Shown here piece after piece: positions 7,581-18,959 of a stretch of 64,000 nucleotides of DNA. This DNA comes from an uncultured Comamonadaceae bacterium (GTDB lineage: Bacteria; Pseudomonadota; Gammaproteobacteria; Burkholderiales; Burkholderiaceae), in assembly GCA_946482595.1 (NCBI GenBank), contig CAMLSD010000004.1, positions 20,919 to 84,918 of the forward strand, given 5' to 3'. The notes beneath the pieces are model-generated. The model was not told the DNA's origin, did no database searches, and worked only from the letters and a program-made list of their open reading frames with translations. The translations under genes were made by a program, and so were the position numbers. Every line of letters starts with the position of its first letter. Within the stretch, counting starts at the first letter, position 1.

Positions 7581-10022
7581 CTACTTGCCGGACTGAACCA
7601 CCGGCTCGTGCTGGGGGGGTGCGGCGAGCCAGTCTTCGAACTGGTCGGCAGGCACGGCCGGCGAGTACAGGAAGCCCTGCACCTCGTCGCACCCGGCGCT
7701 GGCCAGGAACTGACGCTGCAGGTCGGTCTCGACCCCTTCGGCGATCACCCGCAGGTGCAGGGCCCGGGCCATGTGGATGATGGCGCGCACGATCGCGGCA
7801 TCGCTTTCGTCGCCTGGCAGGCCGTTGATGAAGGAGCGGTCGATCTTGAGCTTTTCGATCGGAAAGCGCTTCAGGTAGCCCAGGCTGGAGTAGCCCGTGC
7901 CGAAGTCGTCGATCGCCAGGCGCACGCCCAGGGCAGACAAGGCCTGCAGGCGGGACAGGGCCTCGTCGGCATCCTTGACCAGGATGGTCTCGGTCAGCTC
8001 CAGCTCCAGCAGTTCGGGTCTGAGGCCGGCTGAGGACACCGCCTGCGCCACACGCTCGACAAAATCGGCTTGCTGGAACTGCAGCGCCGAGACGTTGACC
8101 GACACCGTCATCGCGCGACCCTGCTGCTGCCACATCGCTGCCTGGCGCACCGCCTCGCCCAGCACCCAGTCGCCCAGGGCCACGATGAATCCGCTTTCTT
8201 CGGCCACCGGAATGAACTGCCCGGGCGACACGTCGCCCAGGTCGTCGTCACGCCAGCGGATCAGGGCTTCGGCCGCAATGACGGTCGACGTCTTCAGGTC
8301 GACCTGGGGCTGGTAGTGCAGTCGGAACTGCTCGTTGGTCAGCGCCTGGCGCATCGCATGATCGATCTTCATGCGCGACAGCAGGTCGACGTTCATCTGC
8401 GGCTGGTAGAAGCGGAAGCTCGCACGACCGCGTTCCTTCACGCGGTACATCGCCGCATCGGCGTTCTTGATCAGGTCATTGAGCGTGGTGCCGTCGTTCG
8501 GGTAGAGCGCAATGCCCACACTGCAGGTGATCGAGAAGCTCATGTCATCGATGCGAAACGGCACGGCCAGCGCCTCGAGCACACGTCGCGCCGCGGCCTC
8601 GGCGCCACGCGCATCGGCCTGATGCACCAGCAGCACGAACTCGTCGCCGCCCAGGCGTGCCACGGTGTCGACCTCGCGCATGCAGCCCTTGATGCGCTCG
8701 GCCACCTCGACCAGCACACGGTCACCGAACAGGTGACCCAGCGAATCGTTGATCTGCTTGAAGCGGTCAAGGTCGACGAACAGGATCGCAAACGGCCCCT
8801 GGTCACGACGCGCCAGGGCCAACGCAAATTCCACGCGCTCGCTGAGCACCAGGCGATTGGGCAAGCCGGTCAGCGAGTCGGTGTAGGCCAGCTCTTCAAT
8901 GCGGCGCTTGGCCGCCAGCTTGTCCGTGAGGTCCTTGACGAAGCCGATGCAGTGTGTCGTGCAGCCGGAATCGTCCATCAGCCGCACGAGGGACACCTGG
9001 CACGGGCCGCCCTGGCCTTGCCGGTGCTGGTGCCACAGCTCGCCCTCCCAGTAGCCCACGGCATCGAGCCGTTCGGCCAGCAGGTCGATGGCGCCGGGGT
9101 CCTCGGGATCCTGCAGCAGGTCGCCCATGTGCTTGCCCACGATGTCCTGGCGCACATGGCCGGTCAGCCGCTCGCAGCTGGGATTGGCCGCGACGATCCT
9201 GCGTTGCGCATCGGTCACGAAGATCGCATCCAGGCTCGAGTCGAACACCTTGGCCGCCAGCTGCAGGCGAGATTCGGCAGCCAGGCGCTGCGTGATGTCG
9301 CGAAACGAATACACCCGCCCCGTGGGGCGCCCACGGCTGTACTGTGGCAACGTGAGCCGCTCCAGCACCCGCCCCGAGCGCAGCACCAGGGTGTCGGTGG
9401 CCTCCATCAGCGGCGACCGCCCGATCAGTGACAGGCGGTCGGCATAGGCTTGCGCATCGACGACGCTGTGTTCCATCCAGGCGAACACCGCCTGGTCGTC
9501 GCGCCGCGTCATCAGCGGTTCGGTGAGGTTCCACAGCTCGGCGAAGCGGTGGTTGTAGCCGCGGATGTGGCCGTTCAGGTCCACCGCCAGGATGCCGTCG
9601 GCGGTCGATTCGAGCGTGGCGCGCAACTCGCCGACCAGCGTCTCCAGCTCGTCTTCGGCACGCTGCTGATCGCTGCGATCGCGCATGCCCACGACAAACA
9701 CCGAACGTCCCGGCTCCAGTCGCACCAGGCTGACCCGCCGCTCTACGGGCACGACACTGCCGTCCGGGCGCGCCACCAGCGTGTGCGAGAAGATGCGATC
9801 GGACAGGCCGGCCGCCACGTCCTCCCAGAAGACCAGGTCCTCGGGCGTGGCCGCCAGCTCGATCGCAGGGCGCCCGACCAGCGAACCGGCCTCCAGCCCC
9901 ATCAGCGTGTGCGCCGCGGCATTGGCGGCCACGACCCGCAGCTCGATCGGATCGACCATCCACACGGCTTCGAGCATGCCGTCGATGAACGGCTGCAGCA
10001 TGGTCTGCACCGTGGCCTTCAT
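7581..10022 (-). CDS. PAS-PAS-PAS-GGDEF-EAL cyclic-di-GMP protein
   Basis: This 813-residue cytoplasmic signalling protein carries three N-terminal PAS domains (about 10-115, 130-250, 260-380). A diguanylate cyclase domain follows (about 385-545) with an intact LGGDEF active site, then a C-terminal phosphodiesterase domain (about 555-805) with EALIRW, ELTET and DDFGTGYSSL motifs. Both catalytic signatures look intact, so it could make or degrade cyclic-di-GMP depending on the PAS input. No membrane segment is seen. Its ATG at 10022 overlaps the stop of the preceding HD-GYP gene (ATGA), so the two are translationally coupled. The gene ends 133 nt before soxR on the same strand. Confidence 0.93.
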   Translation of the reverse strand: MKATVQTMLQPFIDGMLEAVWMVDPIELRVVAANAAAHTLMGLEAGSLVGRPAIELAATPEDLVFWEDVAAGLSDRIFSHTLVARPDGSVVPVERRVSLVRLEPGRSVFVVGMRDRSDQQRAEDELETLVGELRATLESTADGILAVDLNGHIRGYNHRFAELWNLTEPLMTRRDDQAVFAWMEHSVVDAQAYADRLSLIGRSPLMEATDTLVLRSGRVLERLTLPQYSRGRPTGRVYSFRDITQRLAAESRLQLAAKVFDSSLDAIFVTDAQRRIVAANPSCERLTGHVRQDIVGKHMGDLLQDPEDPGAIDLLAERLDAVGYWEGELWHQHRQGQGGPCQVSLVRLMDDSGCTTHCIGFVKDLTDKLAAKRRIEELAYTDSLTGLPNRLVLSERVEFALALARRDQGPFAILFVDLDRFKQINDSLGHLFGDRVLVEVAERIKGCMREVDTVARLGGDEFVLLVHQADARGAEAAARRVLEALAVPFRIDDMSFSITCSVGIALYPNDGTTLNDLIKNADAAMYRVKERGRASFRFYQPQMNVDLLSRMKIDHAMRQALTNEQFRLHYQPQVDLKTSTVIAAEALIRWRDDDLGDVSPGQFIPVAEESGFIVALGDWVLGEAVRQAAMWQQQGRAMTVSVNVSALQFQQADFVERVAQAVSSAGLRPELLELELTETILVKDADEALSRLQALSALGVRLAIDDFGTGYSSLGYLKRFPIEKLKIDRSFINGLPGDESDAAIVRAIIHMARALHLRVIAEGVETDLQRQFLASAGCDEVQGFLYSPAVPADQFEDWLAAPPQHEPVVQSGK

Positions 10023-11335
10023 GCCACCTTCCCGTCTTCGATCGGCGCCGCCTCGCGTGCACGCTCGAAAAAGTAGCAGATGCGCTGGCGCGGTGACAGG
10101 TAGTCGAGCGATGCCTTGGGCAGCTGCTGCGGCTTGAGGCTGCGACGAATGCCCAGTGTGACCTCGCCTTCCAGGTCCAGGATCAGCGCTTCGTCGCGTG
10201 GCACCTTGGGATCGTGCACCACCACCCGTGGCTTGAGCGGGCGGGCCGAGTTGACCGACACGACCAGCGCATGCCGGTCGTCGGTCAGCTGCACGACCGA
10301 GCCCGGTGGATAGACACCCATCATCTTGATGAAGGCGCTCAGGATGGCCGCATCGAAGCGCGCCTTCATCTGCGCGAACATCAGCGACAGGGCCTCGTGC
10401 GGTGTCAGCGCCCGCGCCGGGTTGTGCGGGTTGCACAGGTTGTCATAGCGATTGACCAGCGCCACGATGCGTGCGCCCAGGTCGATGCGATCGCCCGCCA
10501 GCCGGCCCGGAAAGCCGCTGCCGTCGGCATGTTCATGGTGCTGCGCAATGATGGCGGTCACCGCCGGTGCCAGCTGCATCTTGCGCGCCAGACTCAGTCC
10601 GTGCGGCACATGCTCCTGGTAGAACTGCAGCTCGGCGACGGTGAAGTGCTCGTCCTTCCAGCGCACGCGGTCGGGCAGGTCGATCTTGCCGATGTCGTGC
10701 AGCAGCGCACCCACCCCCAGCGCCTGCAGGGCCTCGCCCTGCACGCCCGTGGCGCGGCCCAGCAGCATCGAGATCACGGTGACGTTCAGACTGTGGGTCG
10801 AGGCGCGGTCGCCGGAGACTTCGGTGAGCAGACGGATGCAGGTGTCATGCACCCCCTCGACCTGGCTCAGGAAGCCCTGCACCAGCTGTTCCGAACGCTG
10901 GCGAGCCGTGATGGGCTGGCCATGCGCCAGTTCCACAAGCTGCTTGAACGAGCGCGTGGCCTGCGTGAACTCTCGCTCGCAGCAGTTCAAGGAAGCCTGC
11001 TGCTCAGCCAGCAGTTCGCGCCGGCGCCGCCGCACTTCTTCCTGCTGCGCGGCCAGTGCCTCGCCAACGGTGGACGGCGCCACGCCCGGCGCCTGGACGG
11101 TGTCCGGGCGCAAGGCCACCAGCACACCCGGATCGCTGCGTTCCGGATCCCAGCGCACACGCTCCAGGCCCAGGCCGCGAATGGTGGCGATCTGTTCCTC
11201 GGCGGTGATCTTGAAACTGTTCAGCGCAAAGGGATGCCCCATCCAGCCCACATCAAGATGGACATGCATGCCGATCCTGAGCTGGCTGACTTCAACAAAA
11301 AGGGGCGGTAGGCTGTTTTTCATCCCTGACGGCAT
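10019..11335 (-). CDS. DUF3391/HD-GYP cyclic-di-GMP phosphodiesterase
   Basis: This 438-residue protein has an N-terminal DUF3391-type domain (about 10-70), then a basic, probably helical stretch (about 95-115), and an HD-GYP domain. The HD-GYP domain has HDIGK at 213-217 and HHEHADGSGFPG at 266-277. The tyrosine of the classical GYP motif is Phe here, a common variant. Proteins of this family hydrolyse cyclic-di-GMP to GMP. The start is uncertain between ATG 11335 and ATG 11323; neither has a clear ribosome-binding site. It is the first gene of a two-gene unit with the GGDEF-EAL protein, pairing two opposing or layered second-messenger activities. Confidence 0.9.
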   Translation of the reverse strand: MPSGMKNSLPPLFVEVSQLRIGMHVHLDVGWMGHPFALNSFKITAEEQIATIRGLGLERVRWDPERSDPGVLVALRPDTVQAPGVAPSTVGEALAAQQEEVRRRRRELLAEQQASLNCCEREFTQATRSFKQLVELAHGQPITARQRSEQLVQGFLSQVEGVHDTCIRLLTEVSGDRASTHSLNVTVISMLLGRATGVQGEALQALGVGALLHDIGKIDLPDRVRWKDEHFTVAELQFYQEHVPHGLSLARKMQLAPAVTAIIAQHHEHADGSGFPGRLAGDRIDLGARIVALVNRYDNLCNPHNPARALTPHEALSLMFAQMKARFDAAILSAFIKMMGVYPPGSVVQLTDDRHALVVSVNSARPLKPRVVVHDPKVPRDEALILDLEGEVTLGIRRSLKPQQLPKASLDYLSPRQRICYFFERAREAAPIEDGKVA

Positions 11336-11507
11336 TGGTCACGCAAATGTAACCAGCTCATCGGGTCTTCGGCAGACTGCCGCCATTCTTGATGGCGAAT
11401 GTCGCTCACCGTCCACATGACTGTGAGAAATATGGCGGTTTGGGGCGAAGCCTGAACAATTCTCAACGGCATTTGCCGCCGTGCCGCCCCTTCGTCGCCC
11501 CCGGGCC

Positions 11508-13418
<1,911 letters not shown>

Positions 13419-13652
13419 GCCTTGTCTCCTCGTTGGGCCATCGGCATGCTCGTGCGATCCGTGGCCATGTTCATGGGCAGCAACCGCTCGGCATTGAAGG
13501 CCCGCGGCCTGACAGCGGTCTGACGCTTGAGCGAGATGGTGGACTGCTGCGCGCCGGCCCGTCATGCGTGGCAACCCGGGCTCCATCAGCGGAGCCCTTT
13601 GGCCGATTCGAGAAATGCGGCCTAAGTTCTTGTCATGCTTGTGTTTTTACGG

Positions 13653-13681
13653 TTGACGCGAGCGCCTGGCTCGTCTAAGGT
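13653..13681 (+). promoter_or_regulatory. Sigma-70-like promoter of the NlpC/P60 gene
   Basis: TTGACG (13653-13658) and TAAGGT (13676-13681) are separated by 17 bp. Initiation about 7 nt downstream would fall on or next to the ATG at 13689, predicting a leaderless or nearly leaderless transcript. The AAGG of the -10 could instead act as a weak ribosome-binding site if transcription starts further upstream. Confidence 0.5.
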
Positions 13682-13688
13682 CGCGGCC

Positions 13689-14525
13689 ATGTCTGTCGGA
13701 CCCGCGCCCTCCCCCCTGTCGGACACGCACCGACCTGCGCCTGTGCGCGGTGTCGCGCTGCGCCGCTGGGTGGCCGCCTGGCCCGCACTGGCGCGTGTCG
13801 GGGTGCTGACAGGCGCCTGTCTGGTCGCCTGGTCGCCCCCCACCCAGGCCGCACCGGACGCCCAGGCCGACGCTGTCTCGCGGTTCCTGGCTGAACGGGG
13901 CCTGCTGGAGACACCTGCTGCGCCGCATGCGCCCGCGGCGGGTGAATCTGACGTGCTGGGCGCCGCCCTCGCCGAGCGCGGCCTGATGGACCAGGTGCGC
14001 GACAAGGCGTCCGACATGGTCATGACGGCCATGAACTTCCTGGGTGTGCCCTACCGCCGTGGCGGCAACTCGGCAGAGGAAGGTTTCGACTGCAGCGGCT
14101 TCACCCGCCACATCTTCGAGATGAGCCTGGGCCTGGTGCTGCCGCGCCGGGCCGACGACCAGGCCAGTGCCCCCGGGTTCATCCATGTGGCACGCGAAGA
14201 ACTGAAGCCCGGCGACCTTGTGTTCTTCAATACCTTGCGGCGCACCTTCTCGCATGTGGGCATCTATGTGGGTGACGGCAAGTTCATCCACTCGCCGCGC
14301 TCGGGCGCATCGGTGCGAGTCGAAGACATGCGCGTGTCCTACTGGACCAAACGCTTCACCGGCGCACGTCGGCCGGGCGCGCTGGTCCAGGCTGGGTCAA
14401 CGGCCGGCAAGGGCGATGTGCGCACCGCGGCACCCGCCGCCCTGCTCGGCACGGCCGAGCCCGTGCGCACCCGCGCGCCGTCCGCCACGCCGCGCGACGC
14501 CTATTTCGAGTCCAACCGCCACTGA
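13689..14525 (+). CDS. NlpC/P60-family peptidoglycan endopeptidase
   Basis: This 278-residue exported cysteine peptidase is expected to cleave stem peptides of peptidoglycan. An arginine-flanked hydrophobic N-terminal segment (VAAWPALARVGVLTGACLVAW) acts as signal peptide or anchor. The NlpC/P60 domain follows, with the catalytic cysteine in FDCSGFTRH, the histidine in FSHVGIYVGDG and a third polar residue in KFIHSPRSG. The C-terminal 60 residues are Ala/Thr-rich and lack a recognisable domain. ATG 13689 is chosen over ATG 13635 because the longer form would add 18 residues before the signal and overlap the promoter. It is divergent from prpE and lies just upstream of moaA, probably unrelated in function. 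Confidence 0.87.
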   Translation: MSVGPAPSPLSDTHRPAPVRGVALRRWVAAWPALARVGVLTGACLVAWSPPTQAAPDAQADAVSRFLAERGLLETPAAPHAPAAGESDVLGAALAERGLMDQVRDKASDMVMTAMNFLGVPYRRGGNSAEEGFDCSGFTRHIFEMSLGLVLPRRADDQASAPGFIHVAREELKPGDLVFFNTLRRTFSHVGIYVGDGKFIHSPRSGASVRVEDMRVSYWTKRFTGARRPGALVQAGSTAGKGDVRTAAPAALLGTAEPVRTRAPSATPRDAYFESNRH

Positions 14526-14642
14526 GCGCCAGGACACCGGCGCTGCCGCCGGCGGCCGGATGTCGCACGGATCGTCGGCATGGCACCAGGCAGCGGCCCC
14601 GACGCTGCCAGGGCTGCTTCGCTTGGGGGCACAATCGGGCCC

Positions 14643-15764
14643 ATGGCCGAAAAAGTCATTCCCCTGGCGGACCACCGCTACGCGTCCGCGGTACCCAAGG
14701 TGCCCGACACCTGGCAGGCGCCCGACGGTCTGCTGACCGACACGCGTGGCCGACCGCTGCGCGACCTGCGGATCTCCGTCACTGACCGGTGCAACTTCCG
14801 CTGCAGTTACTGCATGCCCAAGGAAGTCTTCGACAAGCACTACAACTTCCTGCCGCATGCCTCGTTGCTGAGCTTCGAGGAACTGGCCCGGGTGGCGAAG
14901 ATCTTCATCGCGCACGGCGTGCAGAAGATCCGCCTGACCGGTGGCGAGCCGCTGCTGCGCAAGGACCTCGAACGTCTGGTCGGCATGCTCGCCGGCCTGC
15001 GCACGCTCGAAGACAAGCCGCTGGACCTCACGCTCACGACCAACGGTTCGGTGCTGGCCCGCAAGGCCCAGGCACTGAAGGACGCCGGCCTGCAGCGCGT
15101 GACGGTCAGCCTGGACGCCCTGGACGACACGCTGTTTCGCCGCATGAACGACGCGGACTTTCCGGTGCACGCGGTCCTCGAAGGCCTGGAGGCCGCCGAG
15201 CGGGTGGGACTGGGTCCGATCAAGGTGAACATGGTCGTCAAGCGGGGCACCAACGACCACGAGATCCTGCCGATGGCCCGCCACTTTCGCCACAGCGGTG
15301 TGGTGCTGCGCTTCATCGAGTACATGGACGTCGGCGCGACCAACGGCTGGCGCATGGACGAAGTGCTGCCCTCGGCCGAGGTGATCGAACGCATCGGTGT
15401 CCACCATCCGCTCGAACCCCTGGAGGCCAGCGCCCCCGGAGAAACCGCCGAACGCTGGCGCTATCGGGATGGCGGCGGCGAGATCGGTGTGATCTCCAGC
15501 GTCACGCAGGCCTTCTGCCGCGACTGCAATCGTGCGCGCCTGTCGACCGAAGGCAAGCTCTTCCTGTGCCTGTTTGCCAACCAGGGTCATGACCTGCGCA
15601 CCCTGCTGCGCGGCAACTACAGCGACGACCAGATCGCCGCGGCCGTCGGCCAGGTCTGGCAAGGCCGCGACGATCGCTATTCCGAACTTCGCGCCTCGAT
15701 GCCCCCCGACGCCGTGTCGTCCGACGGCGCGCGGCGCATCGAGATGCACTACATCGGTGGCTGA
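14643..15764 (+). CDS. moaA: GTP 3',8-cyclase MoaA
   Basis: This radical-SAM enzyme starts molybdopterin synthesis by converting GTP to 3',8-cyclo-7,8-dihydro-GTP. The 373-residue product has the N-terminal cluster motif CNFRCSYC and a [11 protein letters not shown] segment. The second cluster is in the C-terminal domain ([20 protein letters not shown]), and the protein ends with the catalytically required Gly-Gly. ATG 14643 fits the family length. It is the first gene of a moaA-mobA-GNAT-moeA run on the plus strand. The visible molybdoenzyme client in this window is SoxC. Confidence 0.96.
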   Translation: MAEKVIPLADHRYASAVPKVPDTWQAPDGLLTDTRGRPLRDLRISVTDRCNFRCSYCMPKEVFDKHYNFLPHASLLSFEELARVAKIFIAHGVQKIRLTGGEPLLRKDLERLVGMLAGLRTLEDKPLDLTLTTNGSVLARKAQALKDAGLQRVTVSLDALDDTLFRRMNDADFPVHAVLEGLEAAERVGLGPIKVNMVVKRGTNDHEILPMARHFRHSGVVLRFIEYMDVGATNGWRMDEVLPSAEVIERIGVHHPLEPLEASAPGETAERWRYRDGGGEIGVISSVTQAFCRDCNRARLSTEGKLFLCLFANQGHDLRTLLRGNYSDDQIAAAVGQVWQGRDDRYSELRASMPPDAVSSDGARRIEMHYIGG

Positions 15765-15795
15765 TGCCCGCGCGTCGAAACCGAGCCGAATGCCC

Positions 15796-16383
15796 ATGAA
15801 CCGAGACGACATCACTGGCCTGATCCTCGCCGGCGGACGCGGCAGCCGCATGGGCGGCGTGGACAAGGGGCTGCAGAACTACCAGGGCATGCCGATGGCC
15901 CTGCACGCCGTGATGCGCCTGGCGCCCCAGGTGGGGCAGCTGATGATCAACGCCAATCGCAACCTGGCAGCCTACGAGTCCTTCGGTGTCCCCGTGTGGC
16001 CCGACGCCCTGCCTGACTTCGCCGGCCCGCTGGCCGGCTTTCTGGCCGGACTGGAACGCTGCGAGACGGCCTTCATGGTGACCGTGCCCTGCGACAGCCC
16101 GCTGTTCCCGCAGGACCTGGTCGAGCGCCTCGCGCACGCCCTGGAGGCAGCTGACGCCGAGGTGGCCATGGCACGCACCGGGGACCAGGTGCAGCCGGTC
16201 TTCACGCTGATGAAGGCTTCGCTGCTCGACAGCCTGGTGCGCTTCACGCAATCGGGCGGTCGCAAGATCGATCTGTGGACCGCCCTGCATCGCACGGTGG
16301 AGGTGAATTTCGACGATGAGTCTGCTTTCTTCAATGCCAACACGCTGGACGAACTTCGCAGCATCGAGCAGCGCCATGTCTGA
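15796..16383 (+). CDS. mobA: Molybdenum cofactor guanylyltransferase MobA
   Basis: MobA attaches GMP to Mo-molybdopterin to make the bis-MGD cofactor. The 195-residue protein has the nucleotidyltransferase signature [18 protein letters not shown] near its N-terminus, then [12 protein letters not shown] and PCDSPLFP. The start is ATG 15796; an in-frame ATG two codons earlier (15790) is equally possible. It begins 31 nt after moaA and its stop overlaps the next gene by 8 nt. SoxC-type enzymes use molybdopterin without the guanine nucleotide, so MobA implies other molybdoenzymes elsewhere in the genome. Confidence 0.93.
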   Translation: MNRDDITGLILAGGRGSRMGGVDKGLQNYQGMPMALHAVMRLAPQVGQLMINANRNLAAYESFGVPVWPDALPDFAGPLAGFLAGLERCETAFMVTVPCDSPLFPQDLVERLAHALEAADAEVAMARTGDQVQPVFTLMKASLLDSLVRFTQSGGRKIDLWTALHRTVEVNFDDESAFFNANTLDELRSIEQRHV

Positions 16384-16915
16384 AGCCGACGGGACCATCG
16401 TGCGGCGCCTGCGCCCCGAAGACCTTTCCTGCTACAAGGACCTGCGCGACGAGGCGCTCGAACGACACCCCGAGTCGTTCACGTCGGACCCCAGCACCGA
16501 ACGTGTGCGCTCCCCCGAGAGCTACCTGGGCCGCCTGGGCCTGAGCGAGCCGCTGGGTGGCACCTTCCTGATCGGCGCCTGGGTCGGCAATGAACTGGCC
16601 GGCAGTGTGTCATGCGAGCGCGAGTTCAAGCCCAAGCTGCGCCACCGCGCCAACATCGTCGGCATGTATGTCCGCGAACGCCACAGCCGCCGCGGCATCG
16701 GCCGGCAGTTGCTGGCGGCCTGCATTGCCCAGGCGCGCCAGGCGAGCGGCCTGGAGATGCTCACCCTGACCGTCACCGCGTCGAACGAACGCGCCGTGGG
16801 GCTTTACGAGGCCGCCGGCTTCAAGGTCTATGGCGTGCTGCCCAAGGCCATTCGCCTGGAACAGGGGCGCAAGGTGCGCTACTTCGATAAGGCCCACATG
16901 CTGCTGATGCTGTGA
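16376..16915 (+). CDS. GNAT-family N-acetyltransferase
   Basis: This 179-residue acetyltransferase has the acetyl-CoA-binding motif [13 protein letters not shown] (Q/RxxGxG/A type) and a C-terminal [17 protein letters not shown], both typical of the GNAT fold. The substrate is not predictable. It starts inside the end of mobA (8-nt overlap) and precedes moeA by 69 nt, so it is cotranscribed with Mo-cofactor genes. No family knowledge links it to cofactor synthesis. Confidence 0.85.
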   Translation: MSEADGTIVRRLRPEDLSCYKDLRDEALERHPESFTSDPSTERVRSPESYLGRLGLSEPLGGTFLIGAWVGNELAGSVSCEREFKPKLRHRANIVGMYVRERHSRRGIGRQLLAACIAQARQASGLEMLTLTVTASNERAVGLYEAAGFKVYGVLPKAIRLEQGRKVRYFDKAHMLLML

Positions 16916-16984
16916 CGGCTGTGCGCCACCCCCATCGCCCCCGCCCGCACCTTCATCTGCCCGCCTTCACGCCACGCCAGCACC

Positions 16985-18262
16985 ATGCCCACGCTTGAAC
17001 AGATCGCCTCGTGCGTCAGCGGTTACGACCCCTCTGCCCTGCCGGTCGCCCAGGCCCGCGAGTTCATCGACCGCTTCGTGCCACGCGTGCAGGCCGTGGA
17101 AAAACTGGCCCTGCGTGCCGCGCTGGGCCGGGTCCTGGCTGAAGACGTGATCTCGCCGATCGACGTGCCCTCGCACGACAACTCCGCGATGGACGGATAC
17201 GCCCTGCGTGGCGCCGACCTGCACACGGACGGGCCGACCCGCCTGCGCGTGGTGGGCACCGGCCTGGCCGGGCAAGGCCAGCCGGGTGACGTCCCGCCCG
17301 GCGCCTGCCTGCGCATCATGACCGGTGCGGTGATGCCCCCGGGTCTGGACACGGTCGTCCCCCAGGAGTTCGTGAGCCTCGACGGTGACGACTGCATCGT
17401 GCCGGCAGGTGTGGTGCGCGCTGGCGACAACCGGCGCTTCAAGGGTGAAGACCTGCGCTGCGGCGAACCTGCGCAGCGCCGCGGGCGCATCGTGCGTCCC
17501 GCCGACCTCGGCCTGCTGGCCTCACTGGGCCGGGCCGAGGTGGCGGTGTGGCGCCGACTGCGCGTGGCGTTCTTTTCAACCGGCGACGAACTCCGCTCGA
17601 TCGGCGAGCCGCTGGATGCCGGCTGCGTCTACGACAGCAACCGGTACACGATCTACGGCATGCTGCAGCGCCTGGGGGTGGAGGTGCTTGACCTGGGCGT
17701 CGTGCGCGACGAGCCGGAAGCACTGGAAGCCGCCTTCCGCCAGGCCGCCGAGAGCGCAGACGCGATCATCACCTCCGGCGGGGTGAGTGTCGGTGAGGCC
17801 GACTTCACGAAACAGATGATGGCCCGCCTCGGCGAGGTCGCCTTCTGGCGCATCGCCATGCGCCCGGGGCGCCCGATGGCCTTCGGCCGCATCGAAAGCG
17901 GCGGGCGGCAGGCCGTCCTGTTCGGCCTGCCCGGCAACCCGGTGGCGGTGATGGTCACGTTCTATGCCTTCGTGCGCGATGCGCTGCTGGCCATGAGCGG
18001 CGCCGACATGAGCCTGCCCATGCCGTGGCTGCGGGCCCGCACCACAACCGCCCTGCGCAAGAAGCCCGGGCGCACCGAGTACCAGCGCGGCATCGTGCGC
18101 GCCGGCACCGAGGGCTGGCAGGTCGAGATCACCGGTTCGCAAGGCTCGGGCATCCTGCGCTCGATGTCCGAGGCCAATGGCCTGGTGGTGCTGCACCACG
18201 ACCAGCGCGACGTTGCGGCAGGCGACTGGGTCGACGTGATTCCGTTCGACGCGCTGGTGTAG
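16985..18262 (+). CDS. moeA: Molybdopterin molybdenumtransferase MoeA
   Basis: MoeA inserts molybdate into adenylylated molybdopterin. The 425-residue product has the four-domain MoeA layout: the N-terminal VPSHDNSAMDGYA motif, MTGAVMPPGLDTVVPQE, the MogA-like central domain (FFSTGDEL, VYDSNRYTIYGML, IITSGGVSVGEADF), GLPGNPVAVMVTF, and a C-terminal beta-barrel domain. It is the last gene of the moaA-mobA-GNAT-moeA cluster, and a hairpin lies 37 nt after its stop. Confidence 0.95.
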   Translation: MPTLEQIASCVSGYDPSALPVAQAREFIDRFVPRVQAVEKLALRAALGRVLAEDVISPIDVPSHDNSAMDGYALRGADLHTDGPTRLRVVGTGLAGQGQPGDVPPGACLRIMTGAVMPPGLDTVVPQEFVSLDGDDCIVPAGVVRAGDNRRFKGEDLRCGEPAQRRGRIVRPADLGLLASLGRAEVAVWRRLRVAFFSTGDELRSIGEPLDAGCVYDSNRYTIYGMLQRLGVEVLDLGVVRDEPEALEAAFRQAAESADAIITSGGVSVGEADFTKQMMARLGEVAFWRIAMRPGRPMAFGRIESGGRQAVLFGLPGNPVAVMVTFYAFVRDALLAMSGADMSLPMPWLRARTTTALRKKPGRTEYQRGIVRAGTEGWQVEITGSQGSGILRSMSEANGLVVLHHDQRDVAAGDWVDVIPFDALV

Positions 18263-18298
18263 CTCTTCGCTCCAGCGGAACATGAACCTGCATGCTGG

Positions 18299-18324
18299 TG
18301 CCGGCGCACCATGCTGCGCCGGCA
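18299..18324 (+). terminator. Hairpin downstream of moeA (possible terminator)
   Basis: A perfect 10-bp inverted repeat, TGCCGGCGCA / TGCGCCGGCA, with a 6-nt loop lies 36 nt after the moeA stop. No T run follows, so termination would be weak or Rho-assisted. The rest of 18325-18487 shows nothing recognisable. Confidence 0.4.
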
Positions 18325-18487
18325 ACTCCTTGTGGAGTCTGGCATGGCACTCAGGCAACCAACGGCTTCAAGTCCGGTGTGAGCCGTAGCGGCAGATCGA
18401 TTGCCGATCACCCACGTTGCGCTCAAGCGGGGCCAGCGAGGAAGGGTTCGATGACACCGCGCTTCTCGACTGCGGCCGGCCCGCCGA

Positions 18488-18859
18488 TCAAACGGTGCGC
18501 ATCAGGTGATAGCCCTTGGCTGTGATGACCCAGCGGCCGTCGACCTTGTGATAGGTGAGATAGTCCTGGTAGACGCTGGCATGGACGCGCACCTCGACCT
18601 TGGCCAACGCGTGGCTCGCTGAGGCGACGTCGATGAAAAGAACGCTGTCTTGACGCGGCGAGCCTTGTGAAAGCGGTGATTGCCGCGCCTTGAGCTCCTC
18701 CTTGTATTCAGCTGCCGACCAGCACACCATTTTTCCGCCGCGGTATCCGTGAAGCTGCGCAGTCGGGCTGAACACCTCAGCGAAGTGGGCGACGTTGCAG
18801 TCGTGTATGAGGTCGAAGTACTTCTGGATCGCCTCGATCAGCTCATCGATCGCATTCAT
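18488..18859 (-). CDS. NTF2-like (lumazine-binding-type) small protein
   Basis: This 123-residue protein has the alpha+beta-cone NTF2/SnoaL-like pattern. It opens with an N-terminal helix ELIEAIQKYFDLIHDCNVAHFAEVF, followed by FSPTAQLHGYRGGKMVCWSAAEY and strands ALAKVEVRVHASVYQDYLTYHKVDGRWVITAKGYHLM. Members of this group are annotated as putative lumazine-binding or ketosteroid-isomerase-like proteins, and the substrate is unknown. The ATG at 18859 follows an AAAGGAA site. It is divergent from a LysR regulator across 96 nt containing an inverted repeat, so it is a likely target of that regulator. Confidence 0.72.
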   Translation of the reverse strand: MNAIDELIEAIQKYFDLIHDCNVAHFAEVFSPTAQLHGYRGGKMVCWSAAEYKEELKARQSPLSQGSPRQDSVLFIDVASASHALAKVEVRVHASVYQDYLTYHKVDGRWVITAKGYHLMRTV

Positions 18860-18931
18860 GTCGGGGTTCCTTTCCGTTCTGTGATGGCTGGACGTTAGGC
18901 TCCCTGAATCATTTGCACAATCCATCCAAGC

Positions 18932-18959
18932 TCATTTCAGTAATAATCATCTGAAATGA
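18932..18959 (+). promoter_or_regulatory. Inverted-repeat operator overlapping the LysR start
   Basis: A perfect 9-bp inverted repeat, TCATTTCAG and CTGAAATGA, is separated by 10 AT-rich bases. The right arm contains the ATG of the LysR gene at 18956. It lies in the 96-nt region between the divergent NTF2-like and LysR genes. The spacing is compatible with an autoregulatory LysR-type site, and the AT-rich spacer resembles a -10 element (TAATAA). Confidence 0.55.
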
